Counted from the first letter of the stretch, positions 1 to 11,740 are shown. The stretch is 64,000 bases of DNA from Camellia lanceoleosa (GCA_025200525.1 CM045767.1:121632346-121696345); one strand, 5' to 3'. Notes: generated by a model not told the origin, from the sequence alone. Numbers and translations are program-made.

Positions 1-1704
1 ATGCAAAATAATGGCATAAAGAGTGATATTGAAACAAGTGCATCATAGAGGGCTCAAACAGGGTTGAGCCCTTAAACAAACATGTAGAATAGCTCAAAAT
101 AAGGCCCCTTTCAGTTAGGGCCGGAGCTCAAAACAGTGAGCAAGTGGGCTAAGAAATTGGTGCAAGAATGAGCTAGAAAAGAGGGAAAGTGAACTTACCC
201 TTGAAGACCAATACTTTGACTACTTCTTGGACCAACTTTGATGACTTCAAGCTTCTGGAATCCCTCCCTTGCTGCTGGAAATGGAGTGGTGATGATAGAG
301 CTTGAAGATGATGAAGAAAATGGGACCAAAACTTGAAGAAAAAGACTTGGATGCTTGAAGCTTTTTTGGAAGAGAGGAAAGGAGGAGATCAATATGCAAG
401 ACTCAAAGGATTTTTCTCACCCCTAAATCAGCTGGTGCCGTTGGTTTATATGGCCAAGAAGGGTGGAAATATCTAACTCCAAATATCTAGATATTTTGAG
501 GGCAAAATATCTAGATATTTTGAGGGCAAAAACAAAAGATTTTGTTCGGCCACGAAGTGGGCATTTGAGACCGCAGTGTTCCTCGGAATGATGAAACAGA
601 GGTACCTGCCAAAATTGAACAAAAACTAATGCCAAACGAAAGCTCGGGGACCAAAATCGCGCGGGGTCCCGAAAATGGACTGTAGGCACCGGAAGTGGTG
701 TTCGGCCACGAAGTGGGTCTCAGAGACCCCAGTGTCCCTCGGAAGTACCAAACAGAGGTGTCTGCCAAAAATGAACAGACATCGATGCAAAATGAATGCT
801 CGGGGCCAAAACCGCGTGGTTCGGGATCCGAAAATGAAATTCACCTAAGTGGTGTTAATTGCGAAGTGGGTCTCAGAGACCCCAGTGTCCCTCGGAAGGA
901 CCAAACAGAGGTGTCTGCCAAAAATGAACAGACATCGATGCAAAATGAATGCTCGGGGCCAAAACCGCGTGGTTCGGGATCCCGAAAATGGAAGTGGGTC
1001 TCAGAGACCCCAGTGTCCCTCGGAAGGACCAAACAGAGGTGTCTGCCAAAAATGAACAGACATCGATGCAAAATGAATGCTCGCGGCCAAAACCGCGTGG
1101 TTCGATCCGAAAATGGGCCGCCGCACCTGGTGGTGTTCGCTGCGAAGTGGGTCTCGAGACCCCAAGTGTCCCTCGGAAGGACCAAGCGGTGTCTGCCAAA
1201 AATGAACAGACATCGATGCAAAATGAATGCGGGGCCAAAACCGCGTGGTTGGGATCCGAAAATGGGTCAGACGCAGTGGTGTTCGGCTGCGAAGTGGGTC
1301 TCAGGGGCCCCAGTGTTCCTCGGAACTATAAAACAGGGGTGCAATCCAAAAACCGGAGAACTCGGAGATGGCTGGGCGGTCCCGAGCCGAGGCACACGGC
1401 CTGACGGTTCCGAAAACCAGGAACCGGGCTCCGAAATGGGCAAAATGGCCTACGGCCACAAAAAGTAGCTCACGGCCACTGGGAGATAGTCTACGGGACC
1501 ACTCCCTTCCCTCAGGAAAGAAAACAGAGAAAACCGAGTCTGGTTCGCAAATCGAGACAAGGCACAGAAGAGAGTTCGGAAGTCCGGAGGCAGGGCGCAC
1601 GGCCGCGACTCTGAGACTTCTGAACGAGCACAGTATGCAACATCACCGAGCGCTCAATCGGTGACGTCTGAGTCTTAAGGTCGGTCAAAAATGGGGTGTC
1701 TACA
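1..1704 (-). mobile_element. Partial long LTR of a Tat/Ogre-type Ty3/gypsy element
   Basis: The right end reads GGTCAAAAATGGGGTGTCTACA, the same terminus (apart from small changes) as the 3.7-kb LTRs at 39194-42965 and 47409-51131; on the - strand it is a TGTAGACACC start. A motif at 190-210 (CTTACCCTTGAAGACC) is also shared with those LTRs. The next bases, CGTAG (1705-1709), would be the right target-site duplication; the left end lies outside the window. I cannot tell a solo LTR from the end of a full element. Most of this piece differs from the other two LTRs because of an internal tandem array, so it is a related but distinct subfamily. Confidence 0.75.
554..1440. repeat. Tandem array of ~155-bp units inside the LTR
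   Basis: Six units start with GAAGTGGG at 554, 710, 863, 991, 1144 and 1291, giving spacings of 156, 153, 128, 153 and 147 bp. Each holds blocks like CCCCAGTGTCCCTCGGAAGG, TCTGCCAAAAATGAACAGAC and CCAAAACCGCG. The 863 unit lost about 25 bp near its end. The central units are nearly identical and the outer units diverge, as expected from unequal exchange. Several long open frames on both strands are by-products of the repetition. Confidence 0.9.
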
Positions 1705-1709
1705 CGTAG

Positions 1710-2355
1710 CCCTTAAAACAAGATGCCCAGCTACATTCCAAGCCATACAGGATTGAGAATAGGAGGGAAGAGGCAAACCATGCTATTCCCAGCAAGGACT
1801 CATCGAAAAGTAAAGACTTGGGGCAGTTAGATAGTGAAAATCAAACCCCAACAGCAGACATGGACTTGAAAGAAAACATCAGCAACACCCATGACCCCAA
1901 GACATCATCCAACCCCTCTACTTGCTAAAAACTATTCGTTGGAGAGATGTGGAAGCTCTTCATGGATGGAGCATCCAACAGGCATGGTGTAGGACTTGGC
2001 GTAGTCCTCATCTCACCAGATGGTCTAATAGTGGAACAGGCAATTAACCTTGGCTTTCCAACATCCAACAATGAGGCGAAGTATGAAGCACTGTTAGCAG
2101 GCCTAAAATCAGCACTTTTCATAAAGGCCACCGAGCTAATAGTCTACAGTGACTCCCAGCTGGTAGTAAACCAGATATCAGGTGACTACGAGACAAAAGA
2201 TGAGAGGATAGCTAAGAACTAAGAGTTAGTTAGAAAGGAGGTCATAAAGTTTGAAGTAGTTCGAATAGAGCAAATCAGCCAAGAAGAGAATAGTAGAGCA
2301 GACGAACTAGCAGGTTTTGCTTCAATGGAGACACATCTATCCCATATCCATTATT
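1710..2355 (+). pseudogene. G1 pol: linker and archaeal-type RNase H (broken)
   Basis: An open linker of about 70 residues rich in S, K, D and N leads to [17 protein letters not shown]. The RNase H fold follows with the acidic positions visible: D in LFMDGASN, E in [13 protein letters not shown], and D in [12 protein letters not shown]. This domain removes the RNA strand during reverse transcription. A TAA at about 1926 stands where G2 has Q (DYQKLF), a CAA-to-TAA change. A second stop (TAA, 2219-2221) follows the aRNH core (ERIAKN), just before ELVRKE. The LTR inserted just upstream removes the link to RT. The same linker position exists in G2, so it belongs to the family and is not debris. 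Confidence 0.8.
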
Positions 2356-3669
2356 GATCGACTTCCTACCTAGACCAAGCATTGAAGAACCCGAAGTAAC
2401 TGAGGTATGTTGTGCCGAACTAGGCCCTTCATGGATGGACCCCATTATAGTATTCTTAAAAGACAACATCTTACCTGAAGAGAAGAAAGAGGCCAACAAA
2501 ATAAAAGCAAAGTCACAGCAATTTTGGGTTTCTTCATCATTGGCGTTATACAAAAAATCCTTTACAGGATCCTACTTGAAATGTGTCCATCCTAGCAAGG
2601 TTGAGGCATTTTTGTTTGAGATACATGAAGGCGTATGCGGAAGCCACCAAGGGGGAAGATCATTGGCTTACAGAGCAATCTCACAAGGATATTGGTGGCC
2701 ATACATGCAGGCAGATTTAGAAAAATATGTCAAGAGGTGTAAGAAATGTCAGAAGTTCACACACCAAATACATCAACCAGCCAGAGAGCTTTTACCTTTA
2801 ACTAGCCCATGGCCCTTTGCGATGTGGGGCCTAGACATAGTGGGACCAGTTCCAACGACACCCGGCAATAGAAAGTTCTTTCTCGCAGCAACAGACTACT
2901 TCACAAAGTAAGTGAAGGCAGAAGCACTCGTATCAATAAAGGAGAAAGATGTTAAGAAGTTCGTCTGGCAAAACATCATAACTCAATTCGGCATACCCAA
3001 GGTCCTAATATCTGACAACGACACTCAGTTTGATGGAAAAATCTTCAGGGGCTTTTGCGAGGAATACAAGATAGAATTCTACAACTCTACACCGGCATAC
3101 CCTTAAATGAATGGCCAGACAGAAGCATCAAACGAAGTCGCCTTAGACGGTTTGAAGAAAAGGTTGGAGAAAGTAAAAGGCAAGTGGGCTGAGGAGCTTC
3201 CTCATGTTTTATGGGCTTATCGTACCACACCTCGACGGTCAACTAGAGAAACACCCTTTTCCTTGGCCTATGGCATGGAGGCTGTAATCCCACTAGAAGT
3301 AGGCCTCCCCACTATTAGAAGTGAAAATTTCAACCCAGACTTGAACGAAGAAACCATAGCCTTGGAACTCAACCTTGCCGAAGAGAGAAGGGAAAAAGCT
3401 CTAGTCCACATTGCCTCATTCAGCAGGAGTTATCCAGAAAATATAACAAAACAGTACATCCAAGACAATTCAAGATTGGGGATTGGGTATTACACAAAGT
3501 AATGGGCAACACTTTGGTACTTGGAGACAGCAAGTTAGGACCTAACTGGGAAGAACCATACAAAGTGGTTGGTTTAGCAGGAAAGGGAGCATATTACTTG
3601 GAAGATGGAGACGACAAGGCTATTCCCAGGCCATGAAATACTGCCAATCTCAAATTATTTTATTTTTAG
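2356..3669 (+). pseudogene. G1 pol: integrase (broken)
   Basis: The enzyme joins element cDNA to chromosomal DNA. The zinc-binding N-terminus shows HEGVCGSH and CKKCQKF (2620-2755). The catalytic core shows D in GLDIVGP, D in LISDNDTQF, and E in GQTEASN. The C-terminal part has LPHVLWAYRTTPRRSTRETP and ends NLKLFYF before TAG at 3667. In-frame stops are TAA at 2909 (where FTKWVEAE is usual), TAA at 3104 (YPQ expected) and TGA near 3633 (PRPWN expected). All three replace W or Q, matching cytosine deamination. The frame is also lost after about 3480. The element is defective. Confidence 0.88.
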
Positions 3670-3788
3670 CTTTTTCTTAGAATACTTGTAATTTTTTCCC
3701 TTTTTCAAATAAAACAAGTAGTTTTTAGCACAATTCTTTCTACTATAAAAGTTGTTCTCAATTATTACCAACAAGGGGCAATCAGAAA
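3670..3788. other. Spacer after G1 pol
   Basis: Short AT-rich untranslated stretch between the pol stop and the tandem array. No signal was recognised. Confidence 0.5.
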
Positions 3789-4465
3789 GTTTGGCAGGAA
3801 TAACCAAACATTTAGCTCTCTTCAACCGAAATAAGGATCTAGGTTGAGGAACGTTGGCAGGAATAACTAACATTTAGCGCTCTTTAGCCGAGATAAGGAT
3901 CTAGGCTGAAGAACGTTGGCAGGAATAACCAACATTGAGCTCTCTTCAGCCGAAATCAGGATCTAGACTGAAGAAGGTTGGCAGGAATAACCAACACTTA
4001 GCTCTCTTCAGCCGAGATAAGGATCTAGGCTGAAGAAGGTTGGTAGGAATAACCAACACATAGCTCTCTTTAGCCGAGATAAGGATCTAGGTTGAAGAAA
4101 GTTGGCAGGTATGACCAACATTTTAGTTCTCTTCAGTCGAGATAAGGATCTAGGCTGAAGAAAGTTGGCAGGTATGACCAACATTTACTTCTCTTCAGCT
4201 GAGATAAAGATCTAGGCTGAAGAAGGTTGGCAGGTGTGATCAACATTTACTTCTCTTCAGCCGAGATAAGGATCTAGGCTGAAGAAAGTTGGCAAGTATG
4301 ACAAACATTTTAGTTCTCTTCAGCCGAGATAAGGATCTAGGCTAAAGAAAGTTGGCAGGTATGACCAACATTTTAGTCCTCTTCAACCGAGATAAGGATC
4401 TAGGCTGAAGAAAGTTGACAGGTATGACAAACATTTACTTCTCTTCAGCCGAGATAAGGATCTAA
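3789..4465. repeat. 62-bp tandem array in the G1 3' untranslated region
   Basis: About eleven head-to-tail units share GTTGGCAGGAATAACCAACA, CTCTTCAGCCGAGATAAGG and ATCTAGGCTGAAGAA. The first half of the unit alternates between AATAACCAACA and TATGACCAACA forms, so units fall into two runs (before and after about 4085). Each unit contains the inverted pair TTCAGCC/GGCTGAA. Tandem repeats just after pol are a known habit of Tat/Ogre elements, whose 3' untranslated region is hypervariable. Confidence 0.92.
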
Positions 4466-4726
4466 ACCAAAGAAAGATGGCAGAGTCAACACATGGCAAG
4501 GTTAGTAGATTATAAAGCAAATAAACCGAGATGGCTATCTCGGCCAAAAAAGTTCAAGACATGCCAATTAAAGTTGAGAAAAACACAAGCAGGCTATGAA
4601 CCGGACAAAAAAAAGGGAAAAATAGCATATTTCATTTAGGATTTAAAACTGCATTACAAGAGGTGGGGCTTCAGCCCGGTTACAAATTCTTTCAAAAAGT
4701 TACCATCAAAAGAAGAAAATACAAGA
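4466..4726. other. Spacer between the 62-bp array and the antisense gene end
   Basis: Non-coding; it would form the 3' untranslated part of the antisense gene. No clear polyadenylation signal was identified. Confidence 0.4.
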
Positions 4727-6793
4727 TTAGGCAAATAGATCGTCCGGATCTGCATCCAGGTCAACCCAAGCTTCACCACTCAGTAGCCCGGTTCCAGCAG
4801 GTAGGTCAGTCACAGCCACATCTTCAACCGTACTGGGCACCGGTGGCTCCACCCGAGTTGATTGAGCAGTTTGGAGACCGTGTTCGTCAGTAGCAGCTGG
4901 GGCGTCGTTCTGCTCTAGGGATGCCTCTTCCTCTACTTTGAGCAATTTTTGTTGAATGGCATTGGTGTAGTCTGCCATATAACTTTGAATGAAGTGGGGA
5001 GGAGGGTTCTAGAAGACCTCGATTTCTTGGCCATAACCGAGCTTTGACACGGCTGCCTTCTATCCGTATTTGAAAAATATATCCTTTGCAACTTCACATT
5101 GTAGGATGTAGGTGGCTTCCCCTTCCTTGTAACCCCTATCTTCAGCGTCTTCCGCGCTCTTTTTTAGCTCGGCTATCTCAGCATTTTTTTTCTTCTCGAG
5201 CTTGGCCAGCTCACGCAGATAGCGGTCCTTCTTTTCGGCCAAGGCCTTCTACTTATTAGCTTCGGCTGAGTTAACCAGCTCGGTGAGTCAGGTGATTTTG
5301 GTTTCAAGCTCTGTCGTCTTTTCCTTGGCTTTGTTCAAATTTCGGTAGTCTTTGCGTTGGCGTCACCTGCCACGGCATTCTTGTTGTCTTCGCCACTCGG
5401 AGCGCTTATGAGCAACGTGGTTCTTTTGCATGGCCTGCAAAAATAAGAGATAGAGATTATGATTAAAACCGAGCAAACAGACGTGTAAATTGGAAAAACA
5501 AATGAAACACTTACCAGCACCATAGACTTAGTTGCCGAGCGGATGGCCTTGAGCTCAGTCAAGTGGTCATGGTGCTCCATGTCGGCTGGCAGACACACGC
5601 TTTTGGCGAGGTTAAAGGCAAGTCTATCGTCCTTGTCTGCGACCACCGAGTCTGTGTTCGTGATAGCGCGGCTCTTGTAAGTCATTCTTGGAGTCCATTC
5701 CGAAGGGCTAGCCCAGTCAGAATGCACGGGCTCAGGGCTCGGCATCGTATTATCCGGCAGCACGGTATCCTCATCGATCAAGTGTTGGGGCTCGGTCAAA
5801 ATAGTACGTTCGCGCTTGCTTGGCCGAGATGATGAAGCTCGAGCTGGCAAGGCCACCACAGCCTCATGTGTTTGACCGGCTTGTGATGTCCCGGTTTGAA
5901 CTTAGCCGGCTAGAGTTGTTTCGGTGATTAGTGCTCGAACAGCTCGACGCTTGGCCATTTCTTGTTCTTCGGTTAAGGGAATGAGGTTGATCTGTGGTAA
6001 GTTGGGGTTCGGTTCTGGTGATGGTTCGAGAAGGAAGTCGGTTACCCTGGTTTTCCTCCTTCCGCGGTATCTCTATGTCGGTTCAAAGTTCAATAGATCG
6101 GCCCAACCCCAGTGACGGTACCGAAGTGCGGTGCGAAGGGTGTCCTAATTGGCATACCGGTACTGTGATTTTAGTTAGTCTAGATCTACACAGAGGAAGG
6201 ACAAAAGCAACGGTCAGCACGGTGTAAAACTAAAGCCTGAAATAGGAAAATTAAAAGAGAACCGAGGTATCCTTACCACCAGGCCCCTTATTCCAGTTAA
6301 TATTGTAGCCCGGTATTTGGGCTTCCTGGTCTTCAAAATTGCCAGAAACCCAAAAGAAGTCGTCATCATTCACGTTTTTGTTTGGTGTATTTTTAATTAT
6401 TTTCTCTCGGCCTTTTCTTATTCTTAAATAATAAATCCAACCGTCGTCATTTTAGCTGAGCGAGTATTGGTGAAATATCTCGGCCAATCTGAGGTTGAGG
6501 CCAAGCCGGCGGTTTAGCTCAACGATGCTGTTTATTATCCTATATGAATTTGTGGAGAGCTGGGTGGGGTAAAGTCTTGTCTGCCTAAGAAATTCACAAA
6601 TGAGAGGCTAAACGGGAAATCGAAGGTCGGCTTCTACAATGGATATCACGATAAACGGGACGAAGCCCGGTTTGCCCCAAGGTGTTGTTTCTAGTTTGGC
6701 TAGGGAGAGGTGAACGTCGTCTGGAATCTGATAATCCTTTCAAAACTCGGCTATGGCCCCAGGAGAGTCTGCTAGAAATCGGTATTTACCCAT
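4727..6793 (-). pseudogene. G1 antisense gene: PF04195-like 'putative gypsy type transposon' protein, three exons
   Basis: A gene lying opposite to pol, between integrase and the 3' LTR. Exon 1 (6793-6277) starts MGKYRFLADSPGAIAEF and contains IPDDVHLSLA, VPFIVISIVEADLRFP, IINSIVELNRRLGLNLRLAE and DDDFFWVSGNFE, resembling the PF04195 family. Intron 1 (about 6276-6186) is GT-AG. Exon 2 (6185-5515) holds VTDFLLEPSPEPNPNLP, EEQEMAKRRA and ADKDDRLAFNLAKSVCLPAD. Intron 2 (about 5514-5435) is also GT-AG. Exon 3 (5434-4727) is a charged coiled coil (KKKNAEIAELKKSAEDAEDR), then YMADYTNAIQQKLL and an acidic tail ending DPDDLFA. Stops (EF*KDY; FPV*PL; SLS*ND) break it. G2 carries a homologue with both introns in the same places. 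The function is unknown. The family is known from plant elements; the splice sites are inferred. Confidence 0.75.
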
Positions 6794-7554
6794 GTTAACT
6801 TAATGTTGAGAATAAGTTAAGCCTAGCTCGGCGCGGCTTGGGCTTTGGTTGGCTCGGTTGAGTAAAGTTGCCTAGGGGCAGGGTGCAAAGGCGTGCCTGA
6901 CCAACCTAGTCAAGTCTGCAAAGTGGAAATAAAAGCGTTATGCCCAGACAGCTGGACCAGACTAAGTAAACAGTCAATTTACAAAAAAGAATGTGAAGGC
7001 TTAGCTCGGTTCATCTTAATGATAGGGAGTTCTCAGTTCGGTAGTACAAAAGGGCTAACACAAGACCTCTAGCTCAGTTAGAGGTTAGCATGCATGGTGC
7101 GTCCACATTCTTAGTTCGGTCGTGGCACAAGGGATGGCTCCAAATTCTAGCTCAGTCATTGGGTGAGGTTTCTAGTTCGGTCTAATACGCACCTATGGCA
7201 GACAGGTTCCTATCTCGGTCGTGGTGTTATTTTGGATCAAAAACATCACATTACAGATTGTTTGTAAATCCAGTTAGAACGTAATTCTTGTCTAAATGGT
7301 TCTTAGCCATTTGTATGAAAACCATACGAGTGTGTTTTGAAAAACATATATATACTATACTACATGTGGCTATACTATACAAACAAAGAGAAAAAAGGCT
7401 TGAGTTACTTACAGCTTCGAAGTGAAGGGACGAAGGTCAAATCTGTAAGGATGCTAATAGGAACACAAGCTTTTGTAGGTGGTCTGGTCGTGAAAATGAA
7501 GACTCAGAGGGCTAGTGAGAGAAGATGAACGGTGGAGCGTTTGGTTAAAAAAAG
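6794..7554. other. Leader region upstream of the G1 antisense gene
   Basis: No coding sequence supported. On the - strand it would be the 5' untranslated leader, possibly spliced, between the promoter at about 7560 and the ATG at 6793. Short recurring phrases such as TAGCTCGGT and TAGTTCGGT occur on the + strand. Confidence 0.4.
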
Positions 7555-7574
7555 TAGGGTTTTTTTGTATAAAA
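7555..7574 (-). promoter_or_regulatory. Promoter-like TATA and telo-box of the G1 antisense gene
   Basis: Read on the - strand, TTTTATAC (7574-7567) is followed by AAACCCTA (7562-7555) and then a pyrimidine-rich leader (TCTTCTCTCACTAG). Telo-boxes near the transcription start are a known feature of many plant promoters. G2 and T1 have comparable arrangements. Inferred; no transcript data. Confidence 0.5.
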
Positions 7575-7818
7575 TGCACAGAAAAGGCAGGACTGTTCAA
7601 GATTTTCAGAGTACGAAGACGACTGTGACAGCTATACTTGACCAATAGGAGCTAGCCACATGTCCACAAGAATAGAAAATGATTCAGATGTGCAGAGCAA
7701 TCGAAAAGACGTTTATGAACCAGACTAATCTGCAACTCATTAGAAGGTAAGCTCGGTTGGCTTGAACGTTTTTAGCTCAGCTGGAGAAGAATAATCCTAA
7801 ATCATGCGTTGTAGATGG

Positions 7819-7832
7819 CATTAAGGGGCAAT
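7819..7832 (+). other. G1 polypurine tract
   Basis: CATTAAGGGGCAAT directly precedes the LTR start TGAGAGGGAG. The same tract precedes the G2 3' LTR. It primes plus-strand DNA synthesis. Confidence 0.75.
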
Positions 7833-8573
7833 TGAGAGGGAGTTTTTATGTGAATTAGGGCCAAGCTCAAATATGGTGTAGTAAGGGACCGAGCTATGGG
7901 CCGAGCTAGGTCCAGGTATGGTGAGGGACTGATTTGTGGACCGAGATGAATAGGCTTCACAGCTTGGGGCTTATCCTTCTTAGCTCGGCCAGAGATATCT
8001 GCAAGTAGCTCGGTCAGGGTATTCCAAACTGAGGTAAATGAGTGATGACCGAGCTAGGCACTACCTGTAAAAGCACCAAGCTGAGCGTGTTAAAGGTGTT
8101 AGCTCGGTTATGTTGTCATTCTGCCCTGGTAAAACCATTTCACTTAGCTTGTAGTGGTGAGAATGATTTGAGAATAAGCATTATCCTTGGGCATAAGACT
8201 CCTAGGAGGACTCTACTAAGGAGAGAAGAGTCCTACCAGCATTGTGCAAACCGTCTCACTTGGTTGGTAGTGAGTGGGGTGTGTGATTCCTAGAAGGACT
8301 CATGTAAGGGGAGTTGGAGTCCTACTAGGATTGTGGTAAGCAAAATCTATAAAAACTCATGACAAGACTTATGGACAGGTATCACAATTCTTACTCTAGA
8401 ATGCATAGAGCTTATTGTCTATTGTCTAGTTACTGACTTAGGCATCGGAGGGGTTTCCGGCACACACCCACCGGTTAGCTCACGTTTGTGTTTTCAGGTG
8501 GTAAAACGATGATATTTGGAGGAGTGCAAACTTGATCAAGAGGATTATACGAGAAGATTATTTCGCGCTCACA
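7833..8573 (+). repeat. G1 3' LTR
   Basis: It starts TGAGAGGGAG after the polypurine tract. A TATA box (TATAAAAA, 8348-8355) would drive element transcription about 515 bp into the LTR. The proposed end is CGCTCACA near 8573; a TG...CA LTR is expected, but no duplication or second copy in the window confirms the limit. Confidence 0.65.
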
Positions 8574-8591
8574 TAGAAATCAAGCTCAATT

Positions 8592-8806
8592 GTTGGTAAT
8601 ATCACTTTTTAACTTAAAAGTCAAAAAGTCATTAAAAAAAATTAAAAAATCAACAACTTATACCAAAAAATTAAAATTCATTTTTCTCATTACTTTTTGT
8701 ACATCTTTTCATAAAAAACTAAAAAATCATTTCAAACATACTGATTTTTTTTACATCATATTTTAGCTAAAAACCAAAAAATTACTAAAAAAACGTGTTC
8801 CCAAAC
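8592..8806. mobile_element. Possible degenerate hAT-like MITE
   Basis: The left end GTTGGTAATATCACTTTTTA and the reverse complement of the right end, GTTTGGGAACACGTTTTTTT, look like imperfect terminal inverted repeats around an AT-rich core. No matching 8-bp target duplication was found, so this is tentative. Confidence 0.3.
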
Positions 8807-9311
8807 GAAGTATTTGTTAGAGGAATATGATTGCTAGGCTTTTTGTGTAGGAGGGATGTGAGGTATGAATATTTATAATCACCATTGAATTTTGATATTT
8901 CCATTTTCATTAATTTCTCTTTTGTTAATGTTTTTCTTTGTCTATTTTTTGTTGAAAAATTTAGCCACAATTCCTTCATTAGACCCTTATTTGGTAAAAA
9001 GGACAACTTAATTTATTTTGTTTTTAAACTCCACAAGGAGGAAACATATAATTGAGTAAGGACAAAATAAAATATATATTTTTTTCTTGGACAATAATAT
9101 TACTAAAGTAACATGTTACTATGAGACAGAATAACATATTACTGTTTACATCAATTTCGACGAAAATATTTATTTATTTATTTTTTTAAGAATTTTATAA
9201 TCAACATGGATCTTATTTGATATATGTTTAGAGAATTCTAAAAATACTAATTTTATTAAAAATCGACATATACATTAAAAGTTATATTATTTTAAAATTT
9301 AATATTTTGAT

Positions 9312-9412
9312 AATAGTGATATGTGTTGAACTTTTTAAGAAATTTTTTTTTGTATTTGTCTTTAATGTATTAAAGTTTTATTATGGGAGAGTTTTGACCA
9401 AATCCTCCTTTT
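9312..9412. repeat. Dispersed repeat shared with 34862-34955
   Basis: TGTGTTGAA, AAGAAATTTTTTTTTGTATT, TCTTTAATG, ATTAAAGTTTTATTA and GAGTTTTGACCAAATC also occur in order, with a few changes, at 34862-34955. This indicates copies of one degenerate element. Confidence 0.6.
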
Positions 9413-9985
9413 TTATTTTTTTATTTTTTGTCCTTCATGAGAATTTCAAAATCTTATGACTTGTTTCTTTTTTTTCTTTTCTTTTCTTTTTGTTTTTCTT
9501 TTTTTTTTTTTCTAAAGAACTTACCATATTTATTATTAGGCTATTTAATAAAATTGAAAGAAAATAATAATAAATTGGAAAGTACCAATAGAATAATTAC
9601 AAATGTATTTTTTGTATTTAAAAAAAAATCTTAGAAAAATGGATTAGAGTTTTGAGACGTTTTTGCTTATATTATTTAATAATAAGGTCCTGCCATGAAA
9701 GAATATTTAGAAGAGAACGTTAGTTATACATGTAGACCAATAATAGAGATAATGATGGACTCATAACAGAGATGATGATAAATTGGCAATGAACATTTGT
9801 TTTTTTGCCATTGTTATACATAAATTATAGTCTCTTCGTCGGTTTGTTTAGTCATCAATATTGTGTAATTTATTTACCGATATTATATTGGAGTTGATTA
9901 TATACAAATTTTTCTAAAAATGTGCATCAATATATATGAATTATTTAATGATTTTTTAATATATTGTTTGATGATTTATTGTATT

Positions 9986-10440
9986 TAATTGTTACTATGC
10001 TTTTGGTTGAGCAATTATTTTTATTACCATTGAACAATCGAAATAATCGATTTTCACTTTTTTAATTTTGTTGTGTGTTTTTACGTTGCAATGTGAATAT
10101 TCACATTGATATGAGTTTAGTTGTATGTTAATTGTAAACTGTGAACATTAACATTGTATTTTGGTATGAATTTTATTTCTTTGAAAGTTAGTTATATGTT
10201 TGTTATTTTTATTACTATACTTATTGGTTGAACAATCATTTTTTTACCATTAAAAAATCGAAATAGTTGATTTTTTTTTTTTTAATTTTGTTTTATGTTT
10301 TTATGTTATAATGTGAATGTTCACATTGATATGAGTGTAGTTTTTTAAGGTTAGTTATATGTTAATTGTAAACTGTGAATATTCACATTGTATTTTAATA
10401 TAAGATTTATTTTTTTTGAAAGTTAGTTGTATATTTGTTG
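9986..10440. repeat. Two diverged copies of a ~210-bp AT-rich unit
   Basis: Ordered phrases recur: TTGGTTGA(G/A)CAAT, ACCATT(G/A)AA, AATCGAAATA, AATGTGAAT, TTCACATTGATATGAGT, ATGTTAATTGTAAACTGTGAA, ATTCACATTGTATTTT. The two copies lie around 10003-10200 and 10224-10440. Confidence 0.7.
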
Positions 10441-11019
10441 TTTATTGTTATGTGTTTTGTTTTTTAAATGTTAGTTGTATATTAGTAGTCATACTAGTGC
10501 AAAAATAGTGTGTACGTAGAGCTGTGAATATTTCCATTAATTCTGTAATACAAATAGGTAATCGTACCAATGTTAATATTTACACTCTCATATAACATTG
10601 ATGTGTGTATGGTTCCATAAAGAGATGTTATTTATCAGTATGCATTTGTAATGTCAAAATTCACACCAACATTTAGTGAGAAATATTTATAAGGTTGACG
10701 ATTTAAGATTTTGAGAATGTGAGATTTTTTCTGTGGAATAAAGGAGAGATTCCCTCCCCTCTCCCCCCAGAATGAGAGAGTTTTTCTTCATGGAATAAGG
10801 GAGAAAATCTCTTCCTAGAATGAAGAGATTTTTTCTAGAATGATGAGAGATTTTCTGCATGGAATAAATGTGAGATTTTTTTTCATAGAATAAGGAATTG
10901 TTGTTAATTTTTGTTATGTATTAATTTCAAAATAGAAACAAGCGCATAAAGTTGTAAGGTGATTTAGTCATATTACACCAAATAGGACCTAATAAAATAC
11001 TAAAAAAGAATATAAGTTA

Positions 11020-11703
11020 TGAGAGGGAGATTTGCGCCAAACGACTAGCCACCAACGCTGAATGTGGTGATGGGCCTCAAAGGGAGAGTTTGGGCCGCTG
11101 AGACCAAATTGGATGCATACTGAGTGCGGCGGAACATCAAGTTAGGATTATCCGTGATATACTTGGCCGAGCAGAGGCAGAACACGTTGTCAAACTAAGC
11201 TTGGCACACGCGGATTATGGTGTTAAGCTAGGCTTAGACGAGCAAGCCCGCAGACCGGACTGCAGTTGCATTTGACCGAGTTATAGGTGGCTCGGACCAC
11301 GAATGAAAAGATAGGCAATCCCCGAGGGAAAAATGTAAGGCTAAGATACTGAACGGTGCGTCCCGAGCCTGTCGGCTTTGATGGATCGGTTTGATTTTGC
11401 TCGGCTGTGGCTATCCATCATAGTGTTTGTCTCTCCAAGTAATAGCCCGGTTGTGTATGCCACTTGGACCAATGGTAAGAAGAAAGAAATCCACTCCTGG
11501 TATGCGTCAATACCGTTTGGCAGTTCGACAAACACTGTTTTGAGGTTTTGGTCTCTACACCTGTAAGAAAGGTAGAGGGGAGCACAACCCTGCCTAGAGA
11601 AGGACAACAGAGGTAGTGCACCCACAATCTCTGAGGTTGTATGGCCAGCCTTGAAAAAGATGAGCATGTAGACGTTAGAGGTAAGCCGCCTAAAAGAATT
11701 TCC

Positions 11704-11740
<37 letters not shown>

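Larger units (their letters stand above)
1705..8573 (+). mobile_element. G1: 3' part of a Ty3/gypsy Tat-lineage retrotransposon
   Basis: The order on the + strand is archaeal-type RNase H, integrase, tandem repeats, an antisense gene, a polypurine tract and a 3' LTR. Tat elements are known to carry the extra archaeal-type RNase H between the usual RNase H and integrase. The upstream part (LTR, gag, protease, RT) lies outside the window beyond the inserted LTR at 1-1704. Protein similarity to G2 is high across aRNH and integrase, but the LTRs differ clearly, so G1 and G2 are separate families of one lineage. The right limit is an estimate because no duplication could be matched. Confidence 0.85.
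8574..11014. other. AT-rich spacer between G1 and G2
   Basis: No gene is supported. It contains a possible small MITE, homopolymer runs, a ~210-bp duplicated block, a dispersed repeat and a run of short repeats around 10730-10900 built on GAATGAGAGA/TTTTTCT phrases. It ends at the AGTTA target duplication of G2 (11015-11019). Confidence 0.6.

Noticed and set aside
695..1468. 257-codon ORF and its antisense partners as genes
   Set aside because: They lie within the ~155-bp tandem array of an LTR and change frame with unit length.
3789..4465. 62-bp repeats as a CRISPR-like array
   Set aside because: Units are contiguous with no unique spacers, and the context is a plant retrotransposon.
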